This document shows, piece after piece, positions 7,748 to 16,497 of a stretch of 64,000 nucleotides of DNA. A program made the position numbers and the translations under genes. Below the pieces are notes generated by a model. That model ran no database searches. It saw only the letters and a program-made list of their open reading frames with translations, and was not told the DNA's origin. The DNA comes from Cellulomonas pakistanensis (lineage in GTDB: Bacteria > Actinomycetota > Actinomycetes > Actinomycetales > Cellulomonadaceae): NCBI RefSeq assembly GCF_016862755.1, contig NZ_BONO01000001.1, positions 186,001-250,000 of the forward strand, read 5' to 3'. Every line of letters starts with the position of its first letter. The first letter of the stretch is position 1.

Positions 7748-9165
7748 TAGGCGTCCTTCGCTGTCGTCGTCTGCGCGTCCGGCGCGGCTGCGCCGGACTG
7801 TGCTCGCCAGATCATCCCACCCTCGCCGTCCGCCCGGGTGTACTCGCTCGTACCCACGGGCGCCGACGTGCCCGCGTCACCCGTCAGGCGGTCCGCGAGG
7901 GCGGCGCCGAGCAGGGCCACCACGAGCACCGCGAGCACGAGGAGCGGCCAGCGGACGTGGAACCGTCCCCCGGCCCCGGGCTGGACCCGGGCGTGCGCCC
8001 GGGTGCTGGGGTGCGAGGCGTCGTGCGCCCCGCCCGGTCGACCGGTCGCCCGGTAGGTGGGCGCCGAGCCGGTGGGCCGGCCCGTGCGGGGGTCGAACGA
8101 GGGCGGTGCCGCACCGACGCCCGCGGCCGGCGAGGACGCCGACCCCTGGGAGCCCCGCACGCGCGTCGCGCCCGTGGCGCTCGGCCGGGCGCCCCCACGC
8201 CGGGTGCCCCCGGAGTCCGTGCGCCCCCGGGCACCGGACCGGGTGCCGGGACCGGCCGGTGCCGCCGCGGCACCGGACCCGCCCGACCCCGCCGCCGAGG
8301 CGCTCCGCCCGGGCACGATCGACACCGGCGGGCTGCCCCCGGCGGGCGTGTGCGGGACGAGCGCGTCGAACAGGTCGGCGAGCTCCTCGGCGGAGCGCGG
8401 CCGGTCCGCGGGGTCCTTGGCCAGCAGGCGCATGACGAGGCGCGCGATCTGCCGGTCGACCGACGGCGGCAGCGGCGGCACGGGGGTGTTCACGTGCGCG
8501 ACCGCGATGTCGACCGCGGTCGGCCCGGTGAACGGGCGGTGCCCGACGAGCGCCTCGTACGCCACGATGCCGAGCGCGTACATGTCGGACGCCGCCGTGG
8601 CGGGCCCGCCGACGGCCTGCTCGGGGGACAGGTACTGGGCGGTGCCCATGACCATGCCGGTGGCGGTCATCGGCACCTGGTTGCTCGACAGCGAGACGCC
8701 GAAGTCGGTGATCTTCACCTTGCCGGTCGGCGTGACCAGGATGTTGCCGGGCTTGACGTCGCGGTGCACGACGCCGGCCTCGTGCGCGGCGTGCAGCGCC
8801 CGCGCGGTCTGCGCCAGGATCGGCAGCAGCCGCCGCGGGGGCAGCACGGGCTCGCGCTCGAGCAGGTCGCTCATCGGCTCGCCGACGACGAGCTCCATCG
8901 CGAGGAACGCCGACCCGTCCTGCTCGCCGTAGTCGAACAGCGCGGCGATGCCCTCGTGCGACAGGCTGCCGGCGTTGCGGGCCTCGGTGCGGAACCGCTC
9001 GAGGAACCCGGTGTCCCCGGCGTACTCCTCGCGGAGCACCTTGATCGCGATGTCGCGGGCCAGCGACTCGTCGTGCGCGGCCCAGACCTCGCCCATGCCG
9101 CCGATGGCGATCTGGTGGGTGAGCCGGTAGCGCCCGCCCAGGACCACGCCCGGTGCCGGCCTCAC
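7747..9165 (-). CDS. pknA: Serine/threonine protein kinase PknA
   Basis: 472-residue kinase with IAIGGMGEVWAAHD glycine loop, AIKVL lysine, VHRDVKPGN catalytic loop and DFGVS. After the kinase domain (to about 275) comes a 130-residue Pro/Ser/Gly-rich linker, a transmembrane helix near 405-428 (PLLVLAVLVVALLGAALA) and a short external tail without PASTA domains. With PknB it phosphorylates division and wall-synthesis proteins in related genera. The GTG start at 9165 overlaps the pbpA stop (GTGA), and family members begin with this segment. Confidence 0.95.
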   Translation of the reverse strand: MRPAPGVVLGGRYRLTHQIAIGGMGEVWAAHDESLARDIAIKVLREEYAGDTGFLERFRTEARNAGSLSHEGIAALFDYGEQDGSAFLAMELVVGEPMSDLLEREPVLPPRRLLPILAQTARALHAAHEAGVVHRDVKPGNILVTPTGKVKITDFGVSLSSNQVPMTATGMVMGTAQYLSPEQAVGGPATAASDMYALGIVAYEALVGHRPFTGPTAVDIAVAHVNTPVPPLPPSVDRQIARLVMRLLAKDPADRPRSAEELADLFDALVPHTPAGGSPPVSIVPGRSASAAGSGGSGAAAAPAGPGTRSGARGRTDSGGTRRGGARPSATGATRVRGSQGSASSPAAGVGAAPPSFDPRTGRPTGSAPTYRATGRPGGAHDASHPSTRAHARVQPGAGGRFHVRWPLLVLAVLVVALLGAALADRLTGDAGTSAPVGTSEYTRADGEGGMIWRAQSGAAAPDAQTTTAKDA

Positions 9166-10619
9166 GGGTTGATCACCGCCTCCATGACGGCGCGGGCGAC
9201 GGGCGCGGCCACGCGGCCACCGGTCGCCTCGGAGCCGACGGACCCGCCGTTCTCGACGATGACGGCCACCGCGACCTGCGGGTCCTCCGCGGGCGCGAAC
9301 CCGGTGAACCAGGCGTGCGGGGACTCGCCCTCGACGCCGGTCTGGGCGGTGCCGGTCTTGCCGGCGACCTGCACGCCCGAGATCTGGGCGGAGGTGCCGG
9401 AGCCGGACTGCACCACGCCGACCATCATGTCGGTGAGCTGCTGCGCGGTCGTGCCCGAGACCGCCTCCGACAGCTCGGTCGGCTCCGCCTCGCTGACGAC
9501 GTCGAGGTTCGCGGTGCGGACCGTCTGCACGAGGTAGGGCGTCATGAGCGACCCGCCGTTGGCGATCGCCGACGCGACCATCGCCATCTGCACCGGCGTC
9601 GCCCGGACCGACTCCTGGCCGATCGCCGACAGCGCCGTCTGCGCGTCGTTCAGGTCCTCGGGGTACGTCGACGCGGCGACCCGCATCGGCACCGTGAGGT
9701 CGGCCCGGTCGAAGCCGAACCTGTCCGCCTGCTCCCGGATCGCCTCGTCGCCGAGGTCGACGCCGAGCGAGGCGAACGCGGTGTTGCAGGAGATGCGCAG
9801 CGCGTCGGCGAGCGTGGTCTGCTCGTTCGCGCCGCAGGACGACCCGCCGAAGTTGGGCAGCGTCGTCCGGGTGCCGGGCAGCGTGTACACGTCCGGTGCC
9901 GACAGCACGGACTCCGGGGTGTACGAGCCGGACTCGAGCGCGGCGGCCGCGGTCACCAGCTTGAACGTCGACCCGGGCGGGTAGTTCTCGCTGGTCGTCG
10001 AGTTGATCAGCGGGTCGCCGTCGGCCGCGAGGAGCCCCTGGTAGGCCGCGTTCGCCGCCGTCGTGTCGTGCGTGGCCAGGGCGTTCGGGTCGAAGCCGGG
10101 CGTCGACACCATCGCGAGGATCTTGCCGGTCGACGGCTCGACGGCGACGACCGCGCCCTGCTGGCCGCCCAGGGCGTCGACCGCCGCCTGCTGCGCCGCG
10201 GGGTCGAGGGTCAGCTCGATCGACGACCCCTGCGGCTGCGCGCCGGTGATGAGGTCCTGCACGCGCGACCAGAACAGCGAGTCCGCCTGGCCGGTGAGCA
10301 CGTCGTTCATCGAGCGCTCCAGCTGCGAGCCGCCGTTCACGACCGAGTAGAAGCCGGTGACGGTCGAGTACAGCTCAGGCTGCGTGTAGGAGCGCTGGAA
10401 CCCGAACGGGTCGTCGACGGGCGTCGACTGCGCGACCGGCTGGCCGGCCACGATGATCGGCCCGCGCGGCTTGCCGTACTCCCGGTACAGGGTGCGGACG
10501 TTGCGCGAGTCGTTGTTCAGGGCCGACGCCTGGCCGAACTGCACCCAGGTGGTGCCGGCCAGGAGCGCCAGGAACATGACGACGACGACGGTCGCGAGGC
10601 GGCGGAGGGCGGTGTTCAC
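9162..10619 (-). CDS. pbpA: Penicillin-binding protein 2 (PbpA), transpeptidase
   Basis: 485-residue class B penicillin-binding protein that cross-links peptidoglycan outside the membrane. One N-terminal transmembrane helix (LATVVVVMFLALLAGTTW) precedes the pedestal and the transpeptidase domain. Active-site motifs are STFK in NYPPGSTFKLV, SCN in LRISCNTAF, and KTGTAQ in VAGKTGTAQTG. It pairs with the SEDS glycosyltransferase encoded directly upstream. The GTG start at 10619 overlaps the rodA stop by 4 nt. Confidence 0.95.
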   Translation of the reverse strand: MNTALRRLATVVVVMFLALLAGTTWVQFGQASALNNDSRNVRTLYREYGKPRGPIIVAGQPVAQSTPVDDPFGFQRSYTQPELYSTVTGFYSVVNGGSQLERSMNDVLTGQADSLFWSRVQDLITGAQPQGSSIELTLDPAAQQAAVDALGGQQGAVVAVEPSTGKILAMVSTPGFDPNALATHDTTAANAAYQGLLAADGDPLINSTTSENYPPGSTFKLVTAAAALESGSYTPESVLSAPDVYTLPGTRTTLPNFGGSSCGANEQTTLADALRISCNTAFASLGVDLGDEAIREQADRFGFDRADLTVPMRVAASTYPEDLNDAQTALSAIGQESVRATPVQMAMVASAIANGGSLMTPYLVQTVRTANLDVVSEAEPTELSEAVSGTTAQQLTDMMVGVVQSGSGTSAQISGVQVAGKTGTAQTGVEGESPHAWFTGFAPAEDPQVAVAVIVENGGSVGSEATGGRVAAPVARAVMEAVINP

Positions 10620-12091
10620 GCGCGACCACCCCCGGACGTGCGGCGCAGCTGCTCGGTGGGCTGGTCGTCGCCGGCGACGGCGACCGGATTGCGGGCGTCC
10701 TCGTCGAGCGGCGTGCCCCCGGCGGGGGTGGTCAGCAGCTCGCCGACCGGCTCGGGCGCGGGGCGCCGGGCGTCGTCGGAGATCCGCAGCAGCAGGGCCG
10801 CGACGATCCAGTTCGCGAGCAGGGAGGAGCCGCCATAGGCGAGGAACGGCGTGGTCAGGCCGGTGAGCGGGATGATCCGCGTGATGCCGCCGACGACCAC
10901 GAAGCACTGGAACGCGATGACGAACGCGAGGCCGGCGGCGAGCAGCTTGCCGAACCCGTCGCGGACGCCGATCGCCGTGCGCAGGCCGCGCTGGCAGAGC
11001 ACCAGGTAGATGGTGAGGATCGCCATCAGCCCGGTGAGGCCGAGCTCCTCGCCGAGCGAGGCGATGATGAAGTCGGACTCGGCGAACGGCACGAGGTCGG
11101 GGCGGCCCTGGCCCCAGCCGGTGCCGAACAGGCCGCCGCTGGCCAGGCCGAACAGGCCACGCACGAGCTGGCCGGAGCCGCCCGGGGCACGCTCGAACAC
11201 GTCCTGGTCCAGCGCGTGCAGCCAGATGTGGAATCGGGCAGCGACGTGCCCGAACGTCGCGGTCGCGACGGCGACGCCGCCGGCGAACATGACCAGGCCG
11301 ATGATGATCCAGGAGAGCCGCTCGGTGGCGACGTAGAGCATCGCGACGAACAGGCCGAACAGCAGCAGCGAGGTGCCGAGGTCGCTCTGCAGCACGAGGA
11401 CGGCGATCGACGCGGCCCACACCACGATGATCGGGCCGAAGTCGCGCACGCGGGGCAGCTGGAGGCCGAGCACCTTGGGACCGGCGAGCGCGAGCGTGTC
11501 GCGGTGCGTGACCAGGTACCCGGCGAAGAACACGGCGAGCGCGATCTTGGCGAGCTCCGCCGGCTGCAGGGAGAACCCGAGCGCGCGGATCCAGATGCGC
11601 GCGCCGTTGATCGTGACGCCGAGGCCCGGGATCAGCGGCAGCAGGATGAGGACCAGGCCGACGACCATCGCGGTGTACGTGTACCGGCGCAGCGTGCGGT
11701 GGTCGCGCAGCAGGACGAGCACCACGCACGCCAGCACCACCGAGACCGCGGACAGCGCGAGCTGCTTGCCCGCGAACATCTCGGTGCCGCCCCGGGCCTC
11801 GCGGGCGAGGTCGATCCGGTAGATCATCGCGAGCCCGATGCCGTTGAGCGCGATCACCGACGGCAGGATCACCGGGTCCGCGTACGGGGCGCGCCAGCGC
11901 AGCACGAGGTGGACGGCGAGTGCGAGGCCGGTCATGCCCGCGCCGTAGCCGAGCACGTCGGCCGGCAGCTCGTCCGTCGCCCCGAGCCCGACCAGCGCGT
12001 ACGACGCGATCGCGATCGCCAGCGCCAGCACCAGCAGGGCGAGCTCGGTGCCGCGGCCGGCTCGGACGCGGTGCGCCTCCACCGTGGCCAT
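10616..12091 (-). CDS. rodA: SEDS family peptidoglycan glycosyltransferase (RodA/FtsW)
   Basis: 491-residue protein with about ten membrane helices. SEDS proteins polymerise glycan strands from lipid II in complex with a class B PBP. Family motifs include AKIALAVFFAGYL, the QSDLGTSLL segment and SDFIIASLGEELGLTG, close to the C-terminal PF(L)AYGGSSLL. The ATG at 12091 overlaps the pstP stop (ATGA) and the stop overlaps the pbpA start, so the three are translationally coupled. RodA is preferred over FtsW because its partner is PbpA in this kinase operon. Confidence 0.94.
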   Translation of the reverse strand: MATVEAHRVRAGRGTELALLVLALAIAIASYALVGLGATDELPADVLGYGAGMTGLALAVHLVLRWRAPYADPVILPSVIALNGIGLAMIYRIDLAREARGGTEMFAGKQLALSAVSVVLACVVLVLLRDHRTLRRYTYTAMVVGLVLILLPLIPGLGVTINGARIWIRALGFSLQPAELAKIALAVFFAGYLVTHRDTLALAGPKVLGLQLPRVRDFGPIIVVWAASIAVLVLQSDLGTSLLLFGLFVAMLYVATERLSWIIIGLVMFAGGVAVATATFGHVAARFHIWLHALDQDVFERAPGGSGQLVRGLFGLASGGLFGTGWGQGRPDLVPFAESDFIIASLGEELGLTGLMAILTIYLVLCQRGLRTAIGVRDGFGKLLAAGLAFVIAFQCFVVVGGITRIIPLTGLTTPFLAYGGSSLLANWIVAALLLRISDDARRPAPEPVGELLTTPAGGTPLDEDARNPVAVAGDDQPTEQLRRTSGGGRA

Positions 12092-13407
12092 CAGGGTGCC
12101 GCCGTGCCGGTCGGGGAGGGGCTCGGCGTGGGCTCGGCGTCCGCCTCGGTCTCGGCCTCGGCGTCCGCCGCGAGCTGCTCGACGCGCTCGCGGGCGTCGG
12201 CGAGCGAGGCGGTGTGGATGGTCTGCTCGACGCGGTCCCGGACGAAGGCGGGCAGGTCGTCGACGGCGACCTCCGTGGTCTCGACGACCTCCGACAGGGA
12301 CAGCGGGCCGACGGACTGCGGGATGCCGCGGTAGATCGCGACCGTGTCGCCGTCCGTCCCCACGTAGTACTGCGTCTGCGTCCAGCGGTAGAACCCGAAG
12401 GCGCCCGCGACGACGACGGCGACAGCGAGCAGGCTCAGCACGACGCGCCGGACGCGCCGGCGGCGGCGGGCGCGGCGCTCGCGCGGGTCCTCGTCCTCCT
12501 CCTCGTCGTCGTCCACCCCGTCGACCACCGGCACCCCGGCGCCGGGCGTGCTCTGCCGGGACAGCTCGGCGGCGCGGGCAGCGGGTCCGTCCTGCGCGGA
12601 GGTCGGGCGGTTGCGCGAGACGGCCGCGGACCCGACGACCACGGCGTTCGTGGTGGGGCCGGCGCCGTCGCGCACCTCGTTGAGCTCGAGGACGTCCGCG
12701 ACCACGACCGTGACGTTGTCGCCGCCGCCGGCGCGCAGGGCGAGCTGCACCAGGCGCTCGGCGCAGGTGTCGACGTCGGTCAGCTCGTAGAGGGTGCGCG
12801 CGATCGTCTCGCCGCTGACGAACCCGGACAGCCCGTCCGAGCACAGCAGCCACCGGTCGCCGGCGCGCGCCTCGCGGACGGACAGGTCGGGCGCGATGTC
12901 GACGTCGAAGTCGCCGAGCACCCGCATGACGACGGAGCGCTGCGGATGGGTCTCCGCCTCCTCGGGCGTGATCTTGCCCGTGTTGACCAGGTGCTGCACG
13001 AACGTGTGGTCCGTCGTGACCTGCGTGAGCACGCCGTCGCGCAGCAGGTACCCGCGGGAGTCGCCGAGGTGCACCATCGCCAGCTTGTTCCCGGCGCGGA
13101 GGATCGCGGTGACCGTCGTGCCCATCCCGGCCAGCTCGGGGTTCGACTCCGACCGGCTGATGATCTCCTCGCGGGCCTCCTCGAGGGCGCGCTCGAGCTC
13201 GTCCAGCGCGTCGTCGGGGCCGTGCGACTCGCCGTCCAGCGGCGCGAGCGCGGCGATCGCCACCGACGAGGCGACGTCGCCGCCGGCGTGGCCGCCCATG
13301 CCGTCGGCCACCACCAGCAGGTGCGGCCCGGCGTACGCGGAGTCCTGGTTGTTCGACCGGACCAGCCCGACGTCGGACCGGGCGGCGTACCGCAGCGCGA
13401 TGCCCAC
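12091..13407 (-). CDS. pstP: PP2C-type serine/threonine phosphatase PstP
   Basis: 438-residue protein. The N-terminal 240 residues form a PPM/PP2C phosphatase with metal-binding aspartates in SDVGLVRSNNQDS, VADGMGGHAGG, SDGLSGFV and GGDNVTVV. A disordered linker, a transmembrane helix (RRVVLSLLAVAVVVAGAFGFY, about 310-330) and an external domain ending in a Pro/Thr tail follow. It reverses PknA/PknB phosphorylation. The GTG at 13407 is taken as start (VGIALRYAARSD), 8 nt after the fhaB stop; longer upstream readings run into fhaB. Confidence 0.94.
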   Translation of the reverse strand: MGIALRYAARSDVGLVRSNNQDSAYAGPHLLVVADGMGGHAGGDVASSVAIAALAPLDGESHGPDDALDELERALEEAREEIISRSESNPELAGMGTTVTAILRAGNKLAMVHLGDSRGYLLRDGVLTQVTTDHTFVQHLVNTGKITPEEAETHPQRSVVMRVLGDFDVDIAPDLSVREARAGDRWLLCSDGLSGFVSGETIARTLYELTDVDTCAERLVQLALRAGGGDNVTVVVADVLELNEVRDGAGPTTNAVVVGSAAVSRNRPTSAQDGPAARAAELSRQSTPGAGVPVVDGVDDDEEEDEDPRERRARRRRRVRRVVLSLLAVAVVVAGAFGFYRWTQTQYYVGTDGDTVAIYRGIPQSVGPLSLSEVVETTEVAVDDLPAFVRDRVEQTIHTASLADARERVEQLAADAEAETEADAEPTPSPSPTGTAAP

Positions 13408-13415
13408 GATCCCCG

Positions 13416-13916
13416 CTACCCCTGCAGCTCGAGGACGCTCTGGCCGATGCGGATCTGCGCACCGGGGCGGACCGGGACCGCGTCCGTCACCTTCTGGTCG
13501 TCCACGAAGGTGCCGTTCGTCGAGCCCATGTCCTCGACCAGCCACTGACCGCCCTCGGGGTAGACCCGGGCGTGGCGGGAGGACGAGTAGTCGTCGTCGA
13601 GCACGAGGGTGCAGGACGGCGCGCGGCCGATCAGCACCGCGGACGACCCGAGCGGGAGCGTCGTGCCGCGCAGCGGGCCCTCGGTGACGACCAGGCGGGT
13701 GGGGCCGCTCTTGCGGCCGCGTCCCCGGTCGGGGGTGGGGGCCGTGGCGGCGGCGCCGGCGGGCGGGGCCGGGTTCGCGGCGGCCCGGGGGCGCCGGCGG
13801 CTCGTGATGCGGGTCCCGTACAGGTCCCGGCGCAGCACGCCGATCGCGGACAGCACGAAGGCCCACAGGAGCACCAGGTACCCCAGGCGGAGCAGGGTGA
13901 CCGTCAGCTCACTCAT
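13416..13916 (-). CDS. fhaB: FHA domain protein FhaB (FipA)
   Basis: 166-residue membrane-anchored phosphothreonine-binding protein. The N-terminal helix TLLRLGYLVLLWAFVLSAIGV is followed by a basic linker and an FHA domain (about 75-165) with the conserved IGRAPSCTL, SSRHARV and STNGTFV loops. FHA domains dock onto phosphothreonine of kinases and substrates; in mycobacteria this protein links PknA to division and wall synthesis. It lies between fhaA and pstP in the same operon. Confidence 0.94.
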   Translation of the reverse strand: MSELTVTLLRLGYLVLLWAFVLSAIGVLRRDLYGTRITSRRRPRAAANPAPPAGAAATAPTPDRGRGRKSGPTRLVVTEGPLRGTTLPLGSSAVLIGRAPSCTLVLDDDYSSSRHARVYPEGGQWLVEDMGSTNGTFVDDQKVTDAVPVRPGAQIRIGQSVLELQG

Positions 13917-13937
13917 GCGTGCCTTGCGTGCCGTGAC

Positions 13938-14651
13938 TCACTCGTCCAGGTCCTGTCCGTCGCCGTCGCCCGTCCAGAACATGATGCGGGTCCGGCCGAT
14001 CGTCAGCGTGTTCCCGTCGAGGAGTGTCGCGGCGGGAACCTGGTGGCCCTCGACGAACAGGCCGTTCGTCGAGCCCAGGTCGGACGCGACGACGCCCTGG
14101 GGGGAGACCCGGATCTCCAGGTGCCGGCGGGAGACGCCGGGGTCGTCGACCACGATGTCCGCCTCGGAGCCGCGGCCGATGACGGTCACGGGCCCGGTCA
14201 GCAGGTACCGCTGGCCGTCGATGTCGATGAGCGGGTGCCGCGGGCTCGGGGCGGCGGTCGTCGCGGGGGCGGCCGCGCCGCGCACCGTGGCCGACTTCAC
14301 CCGGAACCGACCGGTCTCGAGGTCCTCGTACTCGTGGAACGCCACGGTCACGGGGCCCACGAACGCGTACCGCTGGCCCGTCGCGTGCTCCGTGACGTTC
14401 GCGGCCAGCTCGTCCGCGAGGGCCTCCGCGCCCCACGCCTCGACCTGGTCGTAGTCGGACGGGGAGAGCTCCAGCGTGAACTCGTTCGGCACGACCGTCC
14501 GGTCGCGGCCCACGACGGCAGCGCGGTCGTCGACCTCGCGGCGCAGCGCGCTCGCCAGCTCGACGGGCTTCACCTCGCTGCGGAAGGCCTTGGCGAACGC
14601 GGTGTTCACGACGCGCTCCACACCGTGCTCGAACCGGTCCAGGATCCCCAC
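13938..14651 (-). CDS. fhaA: FHA domain protein FhaA with DUF3662
   Basis: 237-residue cytoplasmic protein. Residues 1-115 form the DUF3662 N-terminal domain (GILDRFEHGVERVVNTAFAK), and the FHA domain (about 150-232) has IGRGSEADI, SRRHLEI and STNGLFVEG. FhaA homologues bind phosphorylated MviN and other wall-synthesis factors. The GTG at 14651 is chosen because GAGGAGG lies upstream and homologues begin with MGILDRFE; a longer reading from 14708 is unlikely. First gene of the operon, so its promoter should lie in the 269 nt before the tRNA gene. Confidence 0.93.
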   Translation of the reverse strand: MGILDRFEHGVERVVNTAFAKAFRSEVKPVELASALRREVDDRAAVVGRDRTVVPNEFTLELSPSDYDQVEAWGAEALADELAANVTEHATGQRYAFVGPVTVAFHEYEDLETGRFRVKSATVRGAAAPATTAAPSPRHPLIDIDGQRYLLTGPVTVIGRGSEADIVVDDPGVSRRHLEIRVSPQGVVASDLGSTNGLFVEGHQVPAATLLDGNTLTIGRTRIMFWTGDGDGQDLDE

Positions 14652-14920
14652 GCCCACCACCTCCTCACCGCACGCGCGAACGGTCGGGCACGGACGTGCA
14701 CCCGACACACTGCCCCGATGGTAGCCGCGGAGCAGGTCCGCGGGCTCTCCCTGGGGACGACGGGAGTGGCGCGGGGCTGGTGGAGAGGCTGCGGCGGGGT
14801 GTGCGGGGGCTGTGCAGGTGGGCGCCCCGAGCCGTCTCGCGGGGCCCGCGCCGGGGTCGTGCCGGGGGTCGCGGGGGAGTGGTCAAGAGGCCCCCCGGAA
14901 TCGTGTTAATCTTCTGCGGC

Positions 14921-15003
14921 GCGCGAGTGGCGGAACGGCAGACGCGCTGGCTTCAGGTGCCAGTGTCCGAAAGGGCGTGGGGGTTCAAATCCCCCCTCGC
15001 GCA
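14921..15003 (+). tRNA. tRNA-Leu (CAG anticodon)
   Basis: 83-nt class II tRNA. The acceptor arm GCGCGAG (14921) pairs with CTCGCGC (14996-15002); the anticodon stem CTGGC/GCCAG encloses CAG; there is a variable arm as expected for leucine; and the T-loop reads GGTTCAAATCC. CCA is not encoded. It reads CUG, the dominant leucine codon here. A hairpin follows at 15014. Confidence 0.96.
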
Positions 15004-15013
15004 CACATGACGG

Positions 15014-15046
15014 GAACCCCGGTCGGAGAGATCCGGCCGGGGGTTC
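15014..15046 (+). terminator. Terminator hairpin after tRNA-Leu
   Basis: Stem GAACCCCGGTCGG (15014-15026) pairs with CCGGCCGGGGGTTC (15033-15046), allowing one G-U pair and one bulged G, with a 6-nt loop. It lies 10 nt after the tRNA. No integrase or duplicated tRNA end is seen nearby, so this tRNA shows no sign of use as an attachment site. Confidence 0.65.
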
Positions 15047-15171
15047 TCGCGTTCCTCCGTGCCGGTCGCGCCGCTCCTCCCGACCCGGACGGGGCCGACA
15101 GCGCGACGACGCGAGCGCAGGCGCGGTGGCGGCCGTACCGGCGGCGGACGGAGCCGGGGACGCCGTGCGGG

Positions 15172-16380
15172 TCAACCCTCGCGCGCCGCCCACACGTCAA
15201 GCACCCGCCGCCGTGCCGCCGCGTGCGCCTGCGCGATCGCCCCGGTGACGACCACGTCCGCGCCGAGGGGCGAGACGACGAGGTCCGGTGCGGGCAGGTG
15301 CAGCCCGGGTGGCAGCGCCGCACGGGCGGCCTCCACGACCTGGTCCACCCCTGCGGCGACCGCGCCGGAGACGACGATCCGCTCGGGGTCGAACATGCTG
15401 GCCAGCACGCTGACGACCCGCGCGAGCACGGCGCCGACGCGCTCGACGACGCGGAGGGCGTCGGTGTCGCCGGCGGCCGCGAGCTCGAGCACGAGCCGGC
15501 CGTCGATCTCCTCCACCGCGACCGTCGTCAGCGGGCCGCCCGGCGCGACCTCCCCGCGCGCCACCGCGTCCGCCGCCCACCCGGCGGCGCGCGCGCCGAG
15601 CCCGTACGCCGCTCCCACCCCCTCGACGAGGTCGAACGCCACCATCTCGCCGACGCCCCCGTGGGTGCCGTGCAGCACCCGGCCGTCGACGACGACGCCC
15701 GCACCCAGGCGTTCCCCGGCGAGCAGGGCGACGTAGTTGCGGCAGCCGACGGCCGCGCCGCGGGCACCCTCCGCCACCGCGGCGAGCGAGGCGTCGTTCT
15801 CGACCAGCACGACGGGGGCCTGGTCGGCGAGGGCTTCCTGGAAGCCGGGGTTCATCCGGTCCCAGAACCCGTCGGGGTGCGGCGGCGAGGCGCCGTGCGT
15901 GTTCACGGGCGCGGGGACCCCGACGCAGAGCGCCAGGACGTCCGCACGCGACCGGTCCGCCTCGGCCAGCGCCTCGTCGACGACCGCGAGCACGGCGGCC
16001 CGCCGGCGCGCCGGATCGTCGTGGGACACGTCCAGGACGGCGCGGGCGGTCCCGAGCGGCGCGCAGCGGAGGTCGGTGACGGTGGCGGTGACGTGGACCT
16101 GCCCGCTGTCCACGCCGACCAGGACCGCGGCGTCCGCGCGCAGCTCGAACCGGCGCGCGGGGCGGCCCTTGCGGTAGGCGCCGGCCTCCCGCGCGTTCGG
16201 CAGCTCACGCAGCAGCCCCGTGGCGGTGAGCGCGTCGAGCGCGTCGATGGCGGTGGACCGGGTGAGGCCGGTCGCCGCGATGACGTCGCTGGCCGTGAGC
16301 TCGGCCGCCTCCCACGCGCAGGACAGCACGGCGTCCAGGCTCGCGGGCCGCGGGGCGGCGCGGTGGTGCTGGGTCGTCAC
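15172..16380 (-). CDS. ROK family transcriptional regulator
   Basis: 402-residue protein. The N-terminal winged helix (about residues 10-70, with DVIAATGLTRSTAIDALDALTATG) is fused to a ROK sugar-kinase-like domain (from about 85) with VGVDSGQVHVTA, VENDASLAAVAEG and LGAGVVVDGRVLHGTHGGVGEM. The zinc-binding cysteine motif of many ROK proteins is absent after the GEM segment, so binding may be zinc-free. It is divergent from a sugar ABC operon and probably controls it through the operator-like site at 16426. GTG at 16380 is the first family-like start. Confidence 0.9.
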   Translation of the reverse strand: MTTQHHRAAPRPASLDAVLSCAWEAAELTASDVIAATGLTRSTAIDALDALTATGLLRELPNAREAGAYRKGRPARRFELRADAAVLVGVDSGQVHVTATVTDLRCAPLGTARAVLDVSHDDPARRRAAVLAVVDEALAEADRSRADVLALCVGVPAPVNTHGASPPHPDGFWDRMNPGFQEALADQAPVVLVENDASLAAVAEGARGAAVGCRNYVALLAGERLGAGVVVDGRVLHGTHGGVGEMVAFDLVEGVGAAYGLGARAAGWAADAVARGEVAPGGPLTTVAVEEIDGRLVLELAAAGDTDALRVVERVGAVLARVVSVLASMFDPERIVVSGAVAAGVDQVVEAARAALPPGLHLPAPDLVVSPLGADVVVTGAIAQAHAAARRRVLDVWAAREG

Positions 16381-16425
16381 AGGTCTTGACCGCCCTTCCT
16401 CGGCGCTGACACACTGCCCGAGGCG

Positions 16426-16441
16426 ACTTGATTTGCCAAGT
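16426..16441. promoter_or_regulatory. Candidate ROK operator in divergent promoter region
   Basis: Inverted repeat ACTTG-6-CAAGT (16426-16441), directly followed by the palindrome TAGATCTA (16441-16448). It lies between the divergent ROK gene and the ABC operon in an AT-richer patch typical of promoters. Use as the ROK binding site is inferred from position. Confidence 0.45.
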
Positions 16442-16497
16442 AGATCTAGTGGGCGACGAAGAAGTTCGCCCGGCCGGTGTCCGCGACGGAGGGGGCG

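Noticed and set aside
9162..11729. A single 855-codon frame covering pbpA and part of rodA
   Set aside because: Only the part from 10619 downward matches a family. The upstream extension is out of frame with rodA and has random composition.
14921..15003. tRNA-Leu as an integration site of a genomic island
   Set aside because: No integrase gene and no repeat of the tRNA 3' end was seen downstream; the following genes are an ordinary sugar operon.
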